Source: an uncultured SAR116 cluster alpha proteobacterium
GTDB lineage: Bacteria; Pseudomonadota; Alphaproteobacteria; Puniceispirillales; Puniceispirillaceae
Length of the DNA stretch: 64,000 nucleotides
NCBI GenBank assembly: GCA_902583715.1
Contig: CACHXC010000005.1
Span: 1-64,000 of the forward strand
Direction of reading: 5' to 3'
Of the stretch, positions 1 through 9,279 are shown piece after piece (within the stretch, counting starts at the first letter, position 1; each line of letters opens with the position of its first letter). The notes beneath the pieces are model-generated. The model was not told the origin of the DNA. It saw only the letters and a list, made by a program, of their open reading frames with translations, and ran no database searches. A program made the translations under genes and the position numbers.

Positions 1-1290
1 ATCGGCTAGAGTCGATTGGGTAGCGCCCAACAAATCAAAGATTCCAACAATACTCACTAAAGAGGTGTCTTTAAACACACTAATTACCGTATTTACAATG
101 CCGGGCAAAACATGTTTTAGCGCTTGCGGCAAAATCACGAGTCTCATGGATTGCCAATATGTTAAACCCATTGCGTCAGCGGCCTCGTATTGACCCTTGT
201 CAATCGCTTGCAAGCCGCCACGAATTACTTCTGCCATATATGCGGATTGCCAGAGTGTCACCCCTATCAGCGCTCGCAGTAAAGAGTCAAAATTTACGCC
301 CTCCGGCATGAACAGCGGGATCATAACAGATGCCATAAACAATACGGTTATCAGAGGAACACCACGCCAAAACTCGATAAAAATAACAGAAAAACTTCTT
401 GCAATCGGCATCTCAGACCGCCGACCCAATGCCAATAAAATACCCAATGGCAAAGAAGCTACAATTGCGGTGACTGCGACCACCAGAGTAATTAGCAAAC
501 CTCCCCAATCACGCGTATCAATGCTGGTTAAACCTGAATTGAAACCAATAACTACTGAAAATGCCGCAATAAATATTAGAACCCAGCCAGCAATACCTGA
601 AATTGCGGCAAGATCAGCAAAAACTGGAGGAAGCCTGCCCTTGGTGCCAAGACGATTGATCGTTATGAGCAGCAGTCCCAATAAGGTATATAAACCTACA
701 CTAGATTTTGAAAAACCACCTCCGCCACCAGTGAGCATTAAAGTGGCGAACATTGGAAAAAAAACCAGCAGCGCAAAAGCAACTATTTTTCGAAATGGCA
801 ATGGTTCAATTAGGACCCATGCGAGCATCGTTCCCCCGAGGAGGTATGTGAGATTTACCCGCCAAAGCTCGGACTCTGGATACGCGCCGTACATAATAAA
901 TTTTACCTTTGCGGTGATGTAAGGCCAACACGCCCCATGCCAACCGCTCGGCAAGTCACCACCTTGATCAACAGTCCAACATACCTGACGTTTTAACTCG
1001 TCAGGGTCCACCCATACTGCTGAAATTATTGCAAAGTCCAGAAAACCATATATCTGCGATGCGAAAGAGTAAAAAACAAAAACTGTAAAAATGGCAATGA
1101 GAATGGATTTGATACTAGCGCTCAACGAAGAAAAATCAGACATGCTCTGAAAAACATTCTGGTAGAGCCAGCCTTTGAGGCCTACTTCTGAGGGTGGTGC
1201 AGGAAGCAAAGGCGCATTGTTTTTACGAACAAAAGCCTTTACGTTTTTTTTTGGGTTCGATTTTGCGTTTTTCAATTCTGAACTGATCAT
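1..1290 (-). CDS. aapM: Amino-acid ABC transporter permease AapM (3' end cut by window edge)
   Basis: Inner-membrane permease of the general L-amino-acid ABC transporter, pairing with AapQ. The minus frame runs open from an ATG at 1288-1290 to the left edge, about 430 codons. It has a hydrophilic N-terminus, several membrane segments with a periplasmic loop, and a C-terminal HisM-type permease domain with the EAA-like loop (EAADAMGLTYWQSMRLVILPQ) typical of this family. It starts 2 nt after the aapQ stop, so the two are surely cotranscribed. The stop codon and the ATPase gene (aapP) expected next would lie left of the window. Family assignment is from sequence recognition and gene order. Confidence 0.9.
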   Translation of the reverse strand, partial: MISSELKNAKSNPKKNVKAFVRKNNAPLLPAPPSEVGLKGWLYQNVFQSMSDFSSLSASIKSILIAIFTVFVFYSFASQIYGFLDFAIISAVWVDPDELKRQVCWTVDQGGDLPSGWHGACWPYITAKVKFIMYGAYPESELWRVNLTYLLGGTMLAWVLIEPLPFRKIVAFALLVFFPMFATLMLTGGGGGFSKSSVGLYTLLGLLLITINRLGTKGRLPPVFADLAAISGIAGWVLIFIAAFSVVIGFNSGLTSIDTRDWGGLLITLVVAVTAIVASLPLGILLALGRRSEMPIARSFSVIFIEFWRGVPLITVLFMASVMIPLFMPEGVNFDSLLRALIGVTLWQSAYMAEVIRGGLQAIDKGQYEAADAMGLTYWQSMRLVILPQALKHVLPGIVNTVISVFKDTSLVSIVGIFDLLGATQSTLAD

Positions 1291-1292
1291 AA

Positions 1293-2519
1293 TCAACGCT
1301 CTATGAGTTTAACTTTGCTGTTGTACCAGTTCATGAATGCGGCTGTGACGAGAGAAAACGTTAAATAAACCATCATCATCATAAATATCATCTCTATTTC
1401 TTTTCCTACCTGGTTCAATGCCGTTCCCGCAAACACTGATACCAATTCTGGATAGGCGATTGCCACTGCTAACGATGAGTTCTTGGTTATGTTTAGATAT
1501 TGAGATGTCAGAGGAGGAATAATCACCCGCATAGCCTGAGGGATGATTACCAATCGCAGTGTGTAATTTGGACGTATGCCCAACGCATATGACGCCTCTG
1601 TTTGTCCTTTGCTGACCGCGAGTATACCACCACGCACAATTTCAGCAATAAAAGCGGCGGTGTAAAGAGAGAGCGCAAGCCAAACCGCCAACATCTCTGG
1701 AACAATGAGCATTCCCAGGCCAGGTTGATAGCCACGACGCAACATTGAACCCGTTTCCTTAAATTCCGGCAATTCCCAAAACAAGGGACTGCCCAAGGAT
1801 AAGAAAACGAGCCCGGGGATAACCACCATGATGCCTACACCAAGCCAAAAAACTGGCAAAATCTCGCCAGTTTTGTCTTGACGTTTGCCAGCGTAGTGAC
1901 GCACCCCAAAAACAAGGAGAGCGCTCAGCGCAATAGCAATCAGCACAAGATCAAAACCACCTTGGGGTTGAGGCGCCGGCAGGTACAATCCTGTGATATT
2001 TAAACCTGCCACACCCGGTATAATCTCAAATTTTTCCCGTTTTCCAGGCATCGCACGCAAAACCGCAAAATACCAGAAAAACAATTGTAGCAGCAACGGG
2101 ACATTCCGTAGGATTTCGATATAGGTTGTGGCAAAAGACTTGAAAACAATGTTATTGGAAAGTCGCATGATTCCCATCGTAAAACCAATAACAGTTGCTG
2201 CAATAATTCCCAGAATAGCAACCAAAAATGTATTGGCGATGCCTATAAAATAAACTTCCCAATATGTTGATTTACCAACTTCGTAATCAAACAACCAAGT
2301 GCCAAACGTCTGGCTAATTTGAAAACCAGCAGTGGTTTGAAGAAAATTGAAACCGAGTGACTTGCCCTGATTGTCCAAATTAACCAGGGTATTATCTACT
2401 AGCCAATACAACCCCAATGCAACCAACAAAAGCATCATGGCTTGAAGTACAACACCACGAACGTGCTTGTCGTTTATGATTTTTCTCAATGAGAAACTTG
2501 TGTCACTTTTTATTCCCAA
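1293..2519 (-). CDS. aapQ: Amino-acid ABC transporter permease AapQ
   Basis: Inner-membrane permease subunit of the general L-amino-acid transporter. It has an N-terminal membrane segment, a long periplasmic stretch and a C-terminal HisM-type permease domain with the loop EASYALGIRPNYTLRLVIIPQ near residue 320. The open frame extends to a TTG at 2561, but that codon lies inside a terminator hairpin. I therefore prefer an internal TTG at 2517-2519, with GGAAAG 12 nt upstream; a TTG ten codons further in is also possible. It lies between aapJ and aapM in the order J-Q-M. No ATG is available near the start, which is unusual for this family, so the start is uncertain. Confidence 0.9.
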   Translation of the reverse strand: MGIKSDTSFSLRKIINDKHVRGVVLQAMMLLLVALGLYWLVDNTLVNLDNQGKSLGFNFLQTTAGFQISQTFGTWLFDYEVGKSTYWEVYFIGIANTFLVAILGIIAATVIGFTMGIMRLSNNIVFKSFATTYIEILRNVPLLLQLFFWYFAVLRAMPGKREKFEIIPGVAGLNITGLYLPAPQPQGGFDLVLIAIALSALLVFGVRHYAGKRQDKTGEILPVFWLGVGIMVVIPGLVFLSLGSPLFWELPEFKETGSMLRRGYQPGLGMLIVPEMLAVWLALSLYTAAFIAEIVRGGILAVSKGQTEASYALGIRPNYTLRLVIIPQAMRVIIPPLTSQYLNITKNSSLAVAIAYPELVSVFAGTALNQVGKEIEMIFMMMMVYLTFSLVTAAFMNWYNSKVKLIER

Positions 2520-2540
2520 GGTTATACTCAACTTTCCGAT

Positions 2541-2571
2541 AAAAAAGCGCCCAGCGTTCAAAGCTGGGCGC
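2541..2571 (-). terminator. Intercistronic intrinsic terminator between aapJ and aapQ
   Basis: On the minus strand there is a perfect 9-bp stem (GCGCCCAGC / GCTGGGCGC) with a 7-nt loop, followed by six T. It lies 19 nt after the aapJ stop and just before aapQ. Partial termination here would give more binding protein than permease, as is common in ABC operons. Confidence 0.8.
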
Positions 2572-2589
2572 GTTCTAGTTTTGTTTTAC

Positions 2590-3609
2590 TTAGCGAATTG
2601 GTGCAGCATACAAGATGCCACCATTACTCCATAGTGCATTCACACCACGGTCTAATTTCAAAGGTGTGTTAGGACCGACATTGCGTTCATAACTCTCACC
2701 ATAATTCCCGACTGCAGTGATTGCGTTGAGCGCCCAGTCATTCGAAAGGCCAAGCTCCTCACCAAACTTACCCTCACCACCGAGTAAACGTTTGATCGCA
2801 GGGTTTTCTGTTCCCTTTAGACGTGCCTTGGCATTCGCTTGAGTAATACCCATTTCCTCTGCGTTTATTAGAGCATTTAGGGTCCACCGAACGATATTGA
2901 ACCATTGATCGTCGCCTTGACGTACGACCGGCCCAAGAGGCTCTTTTGAGATAATCTCAGGCAACACCACGTGCGCATCTGGATTAGTCAGTTTTCCGCG
3001 TTGTGCGGCGAGACCGGAGCGGTCAGTTGTATACACATCGCAGCGACCTGCGTCGTAAGCAGCAACCACCTCATCAGCTTTTTCAAAAGCTATCAGGTTA
3101 AAGCTCATGTTGTTAGAGCGAAAATAATCTGTAATGTTCAATTCGGTGGTCGTACCGGTGTTGGTGCAAATGTTGGCGCCGTCAAGCTCTGTCGCAGATT
3201 TCACACCTAGCGCAGTTGGGACCATCATACCTTGGCCGTCATAATAATTCACACCGGCAAAATTTAATCCAAGTTGGGTGTCGCGTGTCATAGTCCAGGT
3301 TGTATTTCTCGACAAAATATCAACCTCACCAGAACTTAATGCCGTAAAACGCTGCTTCGCTGACAATGGAGAAAACTTCACTTTGCTGCCATCCCCAAAA
3401 ACAGCTGCTGCAACTGCGCGGCACATTTCAACATCCAGGCCCGTCCAGTTGCCACTGTCATCGGCATTTGAAAACCCTGGCAAACCCTGTGATACTCCAC
3501 ATTGAATAAATCCTTTGGCCTTAACAGCCTCAAGCGTGGTGGCGGCATTCGCGCCGGTGGCGAACATTGCGATCCCTACCGCCGCTGATAAAATCGTTCT
3601 TTTAATCAT
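2590..3609 (-). CDS. aapJ: Amino-acid ABC transporter periplasmic binding protein AapJ
   Basis: Periplasmic substrate-binding protein of the general L-amino-acid transporter, 339 aa. It begins with a signal peptide (MIKRTILSAAVGIAMFATGANA), followed by the SBP family 3 fold with the usual opening TLEAVKAKGFIQCGVSQGLPG and a conserved end with NYGESYERNVG. I chose the ATG at 3609 because GGAGAGG sits 9 nt upstream; the longer frame begins at a TTG that overlaps this ribosome binding site. It is the first gene of the aap operon, downstream of a 16-bp palindrome and upstream of a terminator hairpin. Confidence 0.95.
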   Translation of the reverse strand: MIKRTILSAAVGIAMFATGANAATTLEAVKAKGFIQCGVSQGLPGFSNADDSGNWTGLDVEMCRAVAAAVFGDGSKVKFSPLSAKQRFTALSSGEVDILSRNTTWTMTRDTQLGLNFAGVNYYDGQGMMVPTALGVKSATELDGANICTNTGTTTELNITDYFRSNNMSFNLIAFEKADEVVAAYDAGRCDVYTTDRSGLAAQRGKLTNPDAHVVLPEIISKEPLGPVVRQGDDQWFNIVRWTLNALINAEEMGITQANAKARLKGTENPAIKRLLGGEGKFGEELGLSNDWALNAITAVGNYGESYERNVGPNTPLKLDRGVNALWSNGGILYAAPIR

Positions 3610-3663
3610 GAAACTTTTCCTCTCCAAATTAAGATTTGCATCATGTTATGTGATTCCTGATCA

Positions 3664-3679
3664 TTTACGCAATCGTAAA
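3664..3679. promoter_or_regulatory. Palindrome upstream of aapJ, possible operator
   Basis: A perfect inverted repeat, TTTACG-CAAT-CGTAAA, lies about 55 bp upstream of the aapJ start in an AT-rich leader. Position and symmetry suggest a regulator binding site. No known motif was recognised. Confidence 0.45.
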
Positions 3680-3768
3680 CGGAATGTTTGTTATAAGTAA
3701 ATTTATCTAGTTGTTTTTTATTGTTCTTTTTAAAAGAAAATCTGAGGGTAGCTAGATAAAAAGCATCC

Positions 3769-4689
3769 CTACTTTAGACTGCCTATAAAGTAGGGGTTTG
3801 ACCATGCCATCTTTCCAGCCGCATCGCGCAAAGTGATGCGAAACCAATCCGATCGAAATTCTGATAAATCAAATTTTGCGGCCGTAATATTCTTGCCATA
3901 GCATGCCAACGCTAAATGGCCCTCACCGCTCACGACGATGCTATCGACCGGCGTTGTGTGCACAGCCAAAACTCCACCCTCTATTTGCAAATCGTTAAAA
4001 TCAGCGCCAGTGGAGGCGTAATGATGACCAGCTTTCAACGCCGCGATGAGACCATTTTGTGATAGTTCAGCGGCGGCCACTATCACCCAGCCACCACCCC
4101 AATCTGGTAGTTCAAAATGTGAGTCATCAGTCGCGGTAAAACTTATTTTCTTGCCCTCATTCAGCAAATAATCAGCAATCGTGATGCCGCTACCGCGTGC
4201 CGATGAGAGCACACAAGAATGGTTATATATTTCCACCGCATCAGCCCCCGCCACTTGCATGGCTTCATCAGTTGTCATGGTATACCATTCCGGATGTGCC
4301 AACGATACGTAGGCGCCCGCGGCTTGAGCCCGCGCAATAAGGTCTGGAGCGGTTTCGTTTGCATCTGGGCAGGCAAAATCAAGCGGCAGGCCGTTAGCCA
4401 CAATGTGCCATAAGCTGTCTTGATCATATGTTTTGCCATAGCAATGAAGTTCTGCTGACGGCAGGGTGATAAAGTCCTTTCGATCAAGGGTGCGGCCATC
4501 AAAGACACTTGTTGCGGCAAATTTATCATCGATCCATAAATGGTCCGACAAACAGGTGAAATCATAGCCAAGATCGACATATTTCTGGACTACGTCCTGC
4601 GCCGAAAATACCCCATCGGAGTGGGTCGAATGCCCATGTAGATTACCGCGATAAAGGGAATGACCAAGTCCAAATGGTGGCAGTTTCAT
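3769..4689 (-). CDS. PHP-domain metal-dependent phosphoesterase
   Basis: A 306-aa cytosolic protein of the PHP superfamily. Metal-ligand motifs are visible: HGHSTHSDG at residues 19-27, SDH near residue 48, an AHPEW segment in the middle, and TDDSHFE near residue 190. These are the expected positions for the trinuclear metal site of PHP phosphoesterases. The substrate cannot be read from sequence; family members hydrolyse phosphate esters such as histidinol phosphate or 3',5'-nucleoside bisphosphates. It is encoded upstream of the aap operon on the same strand, separated by about 160 bp that contain the aap promoter, so it is probably a separate unit. GGGAG lies about 12 nt before the ATG. 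Confidence 0.8.
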   Translation of the reverse strand: MKLPPFGLGHSLYRGNLHGHSTHSDGVFSAQDVVQKYVDLGYDFTCLSDHLWIDDKFAATSVFDGRTLDRKDFITLPSAELHCYGKTYDQDSLWHIVANGLPLDFACPDANETAPDLIARAQAAGAYVSLAHPEWYTMTTDEAMQVAGADAVEIYNHSCVLSSARGSGITIADYLLNEGKKISFTATDDSHFELPDWGGGWVIVAAAELSQNGLIAALKAGHHYASTGADFNDLQIEGGVLAVHTTPVDSIVVSGEGHLALACYGKNITAAKFDLSEFRSDWFRITLRDAAGKMAWSNPYFIGSLK

Positions 4690-5053
4690 GGAAAAAACAC
4701 TCCCGGGCCACGCCGCCCCGTAATAAATCTATTTGGATGTTGTTACTGGACTATGGATCGCCCCAACAGGCAAGCAGAAAAATACCATGACACCACCCTC
4801 TTAAAACCAGTTGGCTAATACTATCAACATAATCTCCTTGAGATTGACACCAGTGTCTGGTTCGGGGCAAAGTGCCGCTTGTTATATAAGTTCCATCTAT
4901 AATACCCATTTTAGTGCAATAAAGGTGCATGCCGTCTAGCTTTGCACCCTCTCGAAGTACATGTTTTCCCAGCGTGCGGCAGTGTTAAATCATCTTGTAT
5001 TGGTTAGGTGTCTAGGCTTTGTCAAAGCATCACATTAAAGGTTGGTCATCACT
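4690..5053. other. Divergent intergenic region, no gene seen
   Basis: About 360 bp separates the divergent PHP and EamA genes. No credible coding frame or RNA gene was seen. The only structure noted is an inverted repeat, GGTGCA (4924-4929) and TGCACC (4943-4948), with a 13-nt spacer. It could be an operator or a weak RNA stem. Confidence 0.5.
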
Positions 5054-5983
5054 ATGGTAACGCCGGGCTGGGCTACCTCATATATGAATGGCAAGCCTGG
5101 CCGGTTTGGCACCTTGCTGGCGCTAGTCGGCATCTTGGTATTAACGCCTGATACATTGGTGATCAGGCTGTCTGGGCTTGAGCGCTGGGCCTTGATGGGC
5201 TGGCGTGGGATATTAATGGGTGTGATGTCATTCGCCATTTGGTGGCTTTTATTCACCCACCAACCTTGGCGCGATTTGCGCACCGTCATAACATGGCAAG
5301 GATTGTTTGTGATTGCCACATTCAGCCTGAATTCAGTGACCTTTACTCTTGGCATTGTGGAAACATCTGCCAGCGTGGTGCTGACAGCTGTTGCCACCAT
5401 GCCGGTATTTGCGGCAATTTTATCTGCCTTTTTATTGCAGGAACGACAGGGCTGGCTTGGCTGGGCGACAATTTTCACTGGAATGACTGGAGTTGGCATT
5501 GTGGTGGCTGACGGAAGCAACGCCATTGGTCAGCCGGGCGGGTCAGTCATGCTTGGCGCCCTTTATGGTGTGCTGACGGCAATAGGACTTGCCGTCACTT
5601 TTACTTTTGCTCGCAAATATCCATGGCTGGCGATCTTGCCAGCCGCCGCATTTGGGGCCTTTATCAGCGGCATGATCGGCCTATCACTGGCGGAAAAAGA
5701 CAAAATACTTGTGGCGCCGTTGTGGACAGTATTGACCATGGGTTTGATATTATTGCCAGTATCTTTCACCTGCCTGAATCTCGCTCCGCGCTATACCAGC
5801 GCCGCGGTTGTCAGCTTGGTGATGCTATTAGAAATGGTGGTTGGGCCATTTTGGGTTTGGCTTGGCATTGGCGAGCGCCCCACGGCAACAATGATGGGCG
5901 GCGCCGCTGTGGTATTAGCGGCACTTGGCTTTCACATTATCCGCACACAATGGTATGCCGCCAACCAGACAAACAACGATTAG
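5054..5983 (+). CDS. EamA/DMT-family transporter
   Basis: Inner-membrane protein of the drug/metabolite transporter superfamily with two EamA repeats and about ten membrane segments. The end of repeat 1 has the typical ETSASVVLTAVATMPVFAAI helix, and repeat 2 has APRYTSAAVVSLVMLLEMVVGP. About 309 aa from the ATG at 5054. The open frame reaches a TTG at 5042, and an ATG at 5084 is also possible; AAAGG at 5037-5041 fits the 5054 start. The substrate is unknown; relatives export amino acids or other metabolites. It is transcribed alone, divergent from the PHP gene. Confidence 0.8.
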   Translation: MVTPGWATSYMNGKPGRFGTLLALVGILVLTPDTLVIRLSGLERWALMGWRGILMGVMSFAIWWLLFTHQPWRDLRTVITWQGLFVIATFSLNSVTFTLGIVETSASVVLTAVATMPVFAAILSAFLLQERQGWLGWATIFTGMTGVGIVVADGSNAIGQPGGSVMLGALYGVLTAIGLAVTFTFARKYPWLAILPAAAFGAFISGMIGLSLAEKDKILVAPLWTVLTMGLILLPVSFTCLNLAPRYTSAAVVSLVMLLEMVVGPFWVWLGIGERPTATMMGGAAVVLAALGFHIIRTQWYAANQTNND

Positions 5984-6032
5984 ACATCACCTCCAACAAA
6001 TGGTGACACAATGCATAATCGGTGGCGTTGAC

Positions 6033-6644
6033 CTATGCCGCAGGTGGCAATGTTTCTTTATAACCGGGTACTGCCAACGCGAAATTAGCAAGCCAGTCTT
6101 GCAGATTGGCCGCATGATCCCGCCAATTCAGCTGTTGTCTGAAATCCAGATAGTCAAGAACGCAGGCCAACGCAATTTCACCAGCATCAGGCATGGCCCC
6201 ATTGCGATATTGTGGGGAAGACGCCGCGATGACCTCTAGCCCGCGTTGAATTTTTTCGCACTGGTAGGTCACAACGCTCTCGACATATTTATCCTCAGGC
6301 CGCATACGGCCTTCATAAACAACCAAAATCGCCGCGTCCATGATCCCATCCATCAGCGAGGCGCGGGTTAATGTTTCAAACCGCGCAGCGCCAGCCGCCG
6401 GGATAAGCTTGCCGCCCCCCGCCTTGGCATCAAGATATTCAACAATCACTCGGCTGTCATAAAGAATGGTGCCACCATCCGCAAGCACTGGGATTTTTCC
6501 TAGTGGATTGACCGACCGGATCGGATCGTCAGCATTCATTGTATTGGTCTCGACAAGTTCCAGTTCACCAGCAAACCCCAGAACATGGGCAGCCAGCTTG
6601 ACCTTGCGGACAAAAGGCGATGATTGGCTGTGACAGAGTTTCAT
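6033..6644 (-). CDS. Glutathione S-transferase family protein
   Basis: A 203-aa cytosolic GST. The N-terminal thioredoxin-like domain starts MKLCHSQSSPFVRKVKLAAH and carries the glutathione-binding NPLGKIPVL and DSRVIVEYLD motifs. An all-helical C-terminal domain follows. The ATG at 6644 is chosen because AAGGGA lies 9 nt upstream; the longer open frame has no ribosome binding site. It follows the FAD oxidoreductase on the same strand after about 120 bp and may be the last gene of that group. The substrate is unknown. Confidence 0.88.
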   Translation of the reverse strand: MKLCHSQSSPFVRKVKLAAHVLGFAGELELVETNTMNADDPIRSVNPLGKIPVLADGGTILYDSRVIVEYLDAKAGGGKLIPAAGAARFETLTRASLMDGIMDAAILVVYEGRMRPEDKYVESVVTYQCEKIQRGLEVIAASSPQYRNGAMPDAGEIALACVLDYLDFRQQLNWRDHAANLQDWLANFALAVPGYKETLPPAA

Positions 6645-6763
6645 GTGTGTTTGTCCCTTCAGATAAAATAGCGTTCGAAAAACTAGCATTGCTTGGCGGC
6701 AACCGAAATGTTTTTTGCCGCGCACCCAGCCACTAATTTAGCCAACAACAGTGAATTAATCGC

Positions 6764-7969
6764 TTAAATAATCGCTGTTTCAAGTAGCGGCGTTTGCTTT
6801 AAAATACGATCAAAACCAAAAGCGCTTAAATCCAGTGTCTGATAGGTGCCAGACACAATATGTTCGGCAATGCCGCGGCCCATCGCTGGTGATTGCTGCA
6901 GACCATGTCCAGAAAATCCATTCATAAAATAATAATTTGGCATGTCCGGGTGCGGCCCAATAACCGCATTGGCGTCAAGCACGTTGTAGGCATAATGCCC
7001 GACCCATTCGCGCTCTACTTTGATGGCTTCAAAAGCCGGCACCCGGTGCGCCAAAGCCGGCCATACCTTGTCTTGCCAAATATGCAAATCCATCTCGAAA
7101 TTGTCCGGTGCGACAGCCACATCATGATCTGGCACACAGCCAGCAAGAAAATAGGCACCGTGCCGCAAAAAATGCACACCCGTTGGATCGATTGTCAGAG
7201 GCAGTGACTGCGTCATTGGCGTTTGTGCACTAAACACAAAACTAAACCGCCGCCGCGGCTCCACCGGCAAATCAAAACCGGCCATCGCCGCTACCTCGCT
7301 GGCGCGTGGGCCGGCCGCATTAATCACCACCCCCGGCACCACCTGATCGCCTGATGCCAGATGGACGGCCGTCACCCGGCCCCGCGCATGGTCAAGCGCC
7401 ACCACCTGATCCTGGCGGTATACCACACCCCGTTTACTGGCGGCGCGGCGCCACCAGTCAAATATACCGGCACCATCAAAATAGCCTTCATCACGCCGGT
7501 TATGACTGCCAAGAATGATGTCTTCCAGATTGTAAAAAGGATAGTGGCGAGCGATCTCTTCTGTTGTCATGATTTGCGTGCCGGCACCAAGACTGGCCTG
7601 AAGTTGCTGTTGGCGTTGCAATTGTTTGGCAAAGCCATCGCTTTGTGCCAGATACATATAGCCAAAACTATCAAGGGCAATATCAGGGGCCGCCAGGTCT
7701 TTCATATGATGCTTGAAATTTCGCACCATCTCGACAGCAAATTGCGCAATCTTAATATTCAACGCATTGGCATATTGCTGGCGCACGCAGCTATGGGTAT
7801 GGCTTGTTGAACAAAAGCTATAAGTTAGGTCGCGCTCTATCACCAGAATGCGCCCATCAAATTCTGGATGATGCGACAAGAACCACGCCGCCGACGAACC
7901 CATCATCGCCCCGCCAATGATCACAACATCAAACATGTTAGTCTTGTCTGATAGATGATGCTGCGTCAT
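6764..7969 (-). CDS. FAD-dependent amino-acid oxidoreductase (DAO family)
   Basis: A 401-aa flavoprotein of the glycine/D-amino-acid oxidase (DAO) family. The dinucleotide-binding motif VVIIGGAMMGSSAAW is near residues 14-28. HSCVRQQYANALNIKIAQF follows, a segment reminiscent of FOXRED1 and sarcosine-oxidase relatives, and NGFSGHGLQQSPAMGRGIAE near the C-terminus closes the FAD site. Start is the ATG at 7969; an ATG at 7936 is possible. The longer open frame overlaps the upstream DadA-like gene in another phase and is rejected. It lies 29 nt after the DadA-like gene, so an operon is likely. The substrate is probably an amino acid or N-methylated amine; this is inference. Confidence 0.85.
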   Translation of the reverse strand: MTQHHLSDKTNMFDVVIIGGAMMGSSAAWFLSHHPEFDGRILVIERDLTYSFCSTSHTHSCVRQQYANALNIKIAQFAVEMVRNFKHHMKDLAAPDIALDSFGYMYLAQSDGFAKQLQRQQQLQASLGAGTQIMTTEEIARHYPFYNLEDIILGSHNRRDEGYFDGAGIFDWWRRAASKRGVVYRQDQVVALDHARGRVTAVHLASGDQVVPGVVINAAGPRASEVAAMAGFDLPVEPRRRFSFVFSAQTPMTQSLPLTIDPTGVHFLRHGAYFLAGCVPDHDVAVAPDNFEMDLHIWQDKVWPALAHRVPAFEAIKVEREWVGHYAYNVLDANAVIGPHPDMPNYYFMNGFSGHGLQQSPAMGRGIAEHIVSGTYQTLDLSAFGFDRILKQTPLLETAII

Positions 7970-7998
7970 GCCATTGTCACTTTCTTTAACCGCGACAG

Positions 7999-9246
7999 CT
8001 AGAGGCGAAACCGGGTTGGGCTGAACGCGGCCACGTCCATTGACGGCGGTGTATTGTCGATCAGCGCCGTCAACAGCTGGGCGGATCCCGGTGCCAATGA
8101 CAGCCCCAGATGCTGATGCCCAAAATTGAACCACAACCCATCATGACGCGGTGCAGCACCAATCATCGGCAATGAGTCAATTAATGTGGGACGGCGCCCC
8201 ATCCATGGGGTCTGATCAAGCTGATCTGTCATATCATATGCCTGCCGCGCCATCGCAACAGCCTGAGTAATCTGCTGATAATTTGGTGGGGCATCTCGGT
8301 CGGTGAGCTCTACCCCTGATGTCACCCGCAAGCCCGCCTTCATTGGCGCCATCACAAAACCAGCTTCGATATCATGGATCGCACGGTGCAAAGCCGGCGC
8401 ATATCCTGGCTGAAGATGCATATGGTAACCGCGTTCCCAAGCCATCGGAATGCGATAGTCAAGCCAGCTGGCCATTTCTGCTGACCATGCACCAGCCGAT
8501 AGAACCAGATCATCCGCGGTAAATGTGTTTGCCCCACATTCGACACACCAGCCGGCGTCTTGTTGGCGCAAGCCAGTAACTTTGGTTTGTTCAACAACGC
8601 CGCCAAGACGCTGAAACAGCGCCACATAAGCATCGGTTAAATCAGCCGGGCTTGACACTGCGCATGTGTCATCCATTAACACGGCTTTGCAATAGATCGG
8701 CTTTAGCCCCGGTTCAATTTGCCTGATTTGTTCACGCTCATAGACAGTAAACCGGGCGCCAAAGGATTTAACAATTTCAAGGTCCTTGCTGAATTTAGCA
8801 AATCCAGCTTCGGTTCTAAATAGTTTCAGCCATCCGGTTTGCCGCAATAAATGGTCAACACCAGCCGCCTTAATCAACTCCTTGTGTGCGTCCAGCGATA
8901 GGGTCAAGAGCTGACGCAAGGCAGAGGCAGCATGCAGCACATGCGCTTTGCGGCAGTAGGACAAAAATTTCAAAAACCATGGCAGGCGTTTTAGCACAAA
9001 CCGCCAATTCACGCGTACGCCAAGGGTTCGGTTAAGCAATATTTTTGGCAAGATTTTTACAAGGCCCGGATTATTCATCACCAGAAATGACGCTTCGGCA
9101 AGCATGCCGGCATTACCATAGGATGTCTCACGGCCCGGCTTTTTTGCGTCAATCAACCTGACATGATGGCCAGCACGTTGTAGGGACAAGGCGCTGCAAA
9201 CGCCAACAATGCCCCCACCAACAACAATGATGTCTTTTGCCATCAC
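7999..9246 (-). CDS. D-amino-acid dehydrogenase-like FAD oxidoreductase (DadA family)
   Basis: A 415-aa FAD enzyme of the DadA type, expected to oxidise D-amino acids to 2-oxo acids at the membrane. It has the Rossmann motif IIVVGGGIVGVCSALSLQRAG at the N-terminus, the DadA-typical ETSYGNAGMLAEAS, and the C-terminal WMGRRPTLIDSLPMIGAAP with FGHQHLGLSLAPGSAQLL. AGGAAAGG precedes the ATG. It sits between a polytopic membrane protein gene (33 nt upstream) and a second FAD oxidoreductase gene, suggesting a transport-plus-oxidation operon. The exact substrate is unknown. Confidence 0.88.
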   Translation of the reverse strand: MMAKDIIVVGGGIVGVCSALSLQRAGHHVRLIDAKKPGRETSYGNAGMLAEASFLVMNNPGLVKILPKILLNRTLGVRVNWRFVLKRLPWFLKFLSYCRKAHVLHAASALRQLLTLSLDAHKELIKAAGVDHLLRQTGWLKLFRTEAGFAKFSKDLEIVKSFGARFTVYEREQIRQIEPGLKPIYCKAVLMDDTCAVSSPADLTDAYVALFQRLGGVVEQTKVTGLRQQDAGWCVECGANTFTADDLVLSAGAWSAEMASWLDYRIPMAWERGYHMHLQPGYAPALHRAIHDIEAGFVMAPMKAGLRVTSGVELTDRDAPPNYQQITQAVAMARQAYDMTDQLDQTPWMGRRPTLIDSLPMIGAAPRHDGLWFNFGHQHLGLSLAPGSAQLLTALIDNTPPSMDVAAFSPTRFRL

Positions 9247-9279
9247 CCATCCTTTCCTAGTGGCGCCGTTTACGGCTGG

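Noticed and set aside
197-922. 241-aa plus-strand open frame
   Set aside because: It lies opposite the AapM permease; the protein is low-complexity and without domain character, while the minus frame is clearly a permease.
7970-8134. N-terminal extension of the FAD oxidoreductase
   Set aside because: It overlaps the DadA-like gene in another phase and encodes no family sequence; the ATG at 7969 gives a normal start before the FAD motif.
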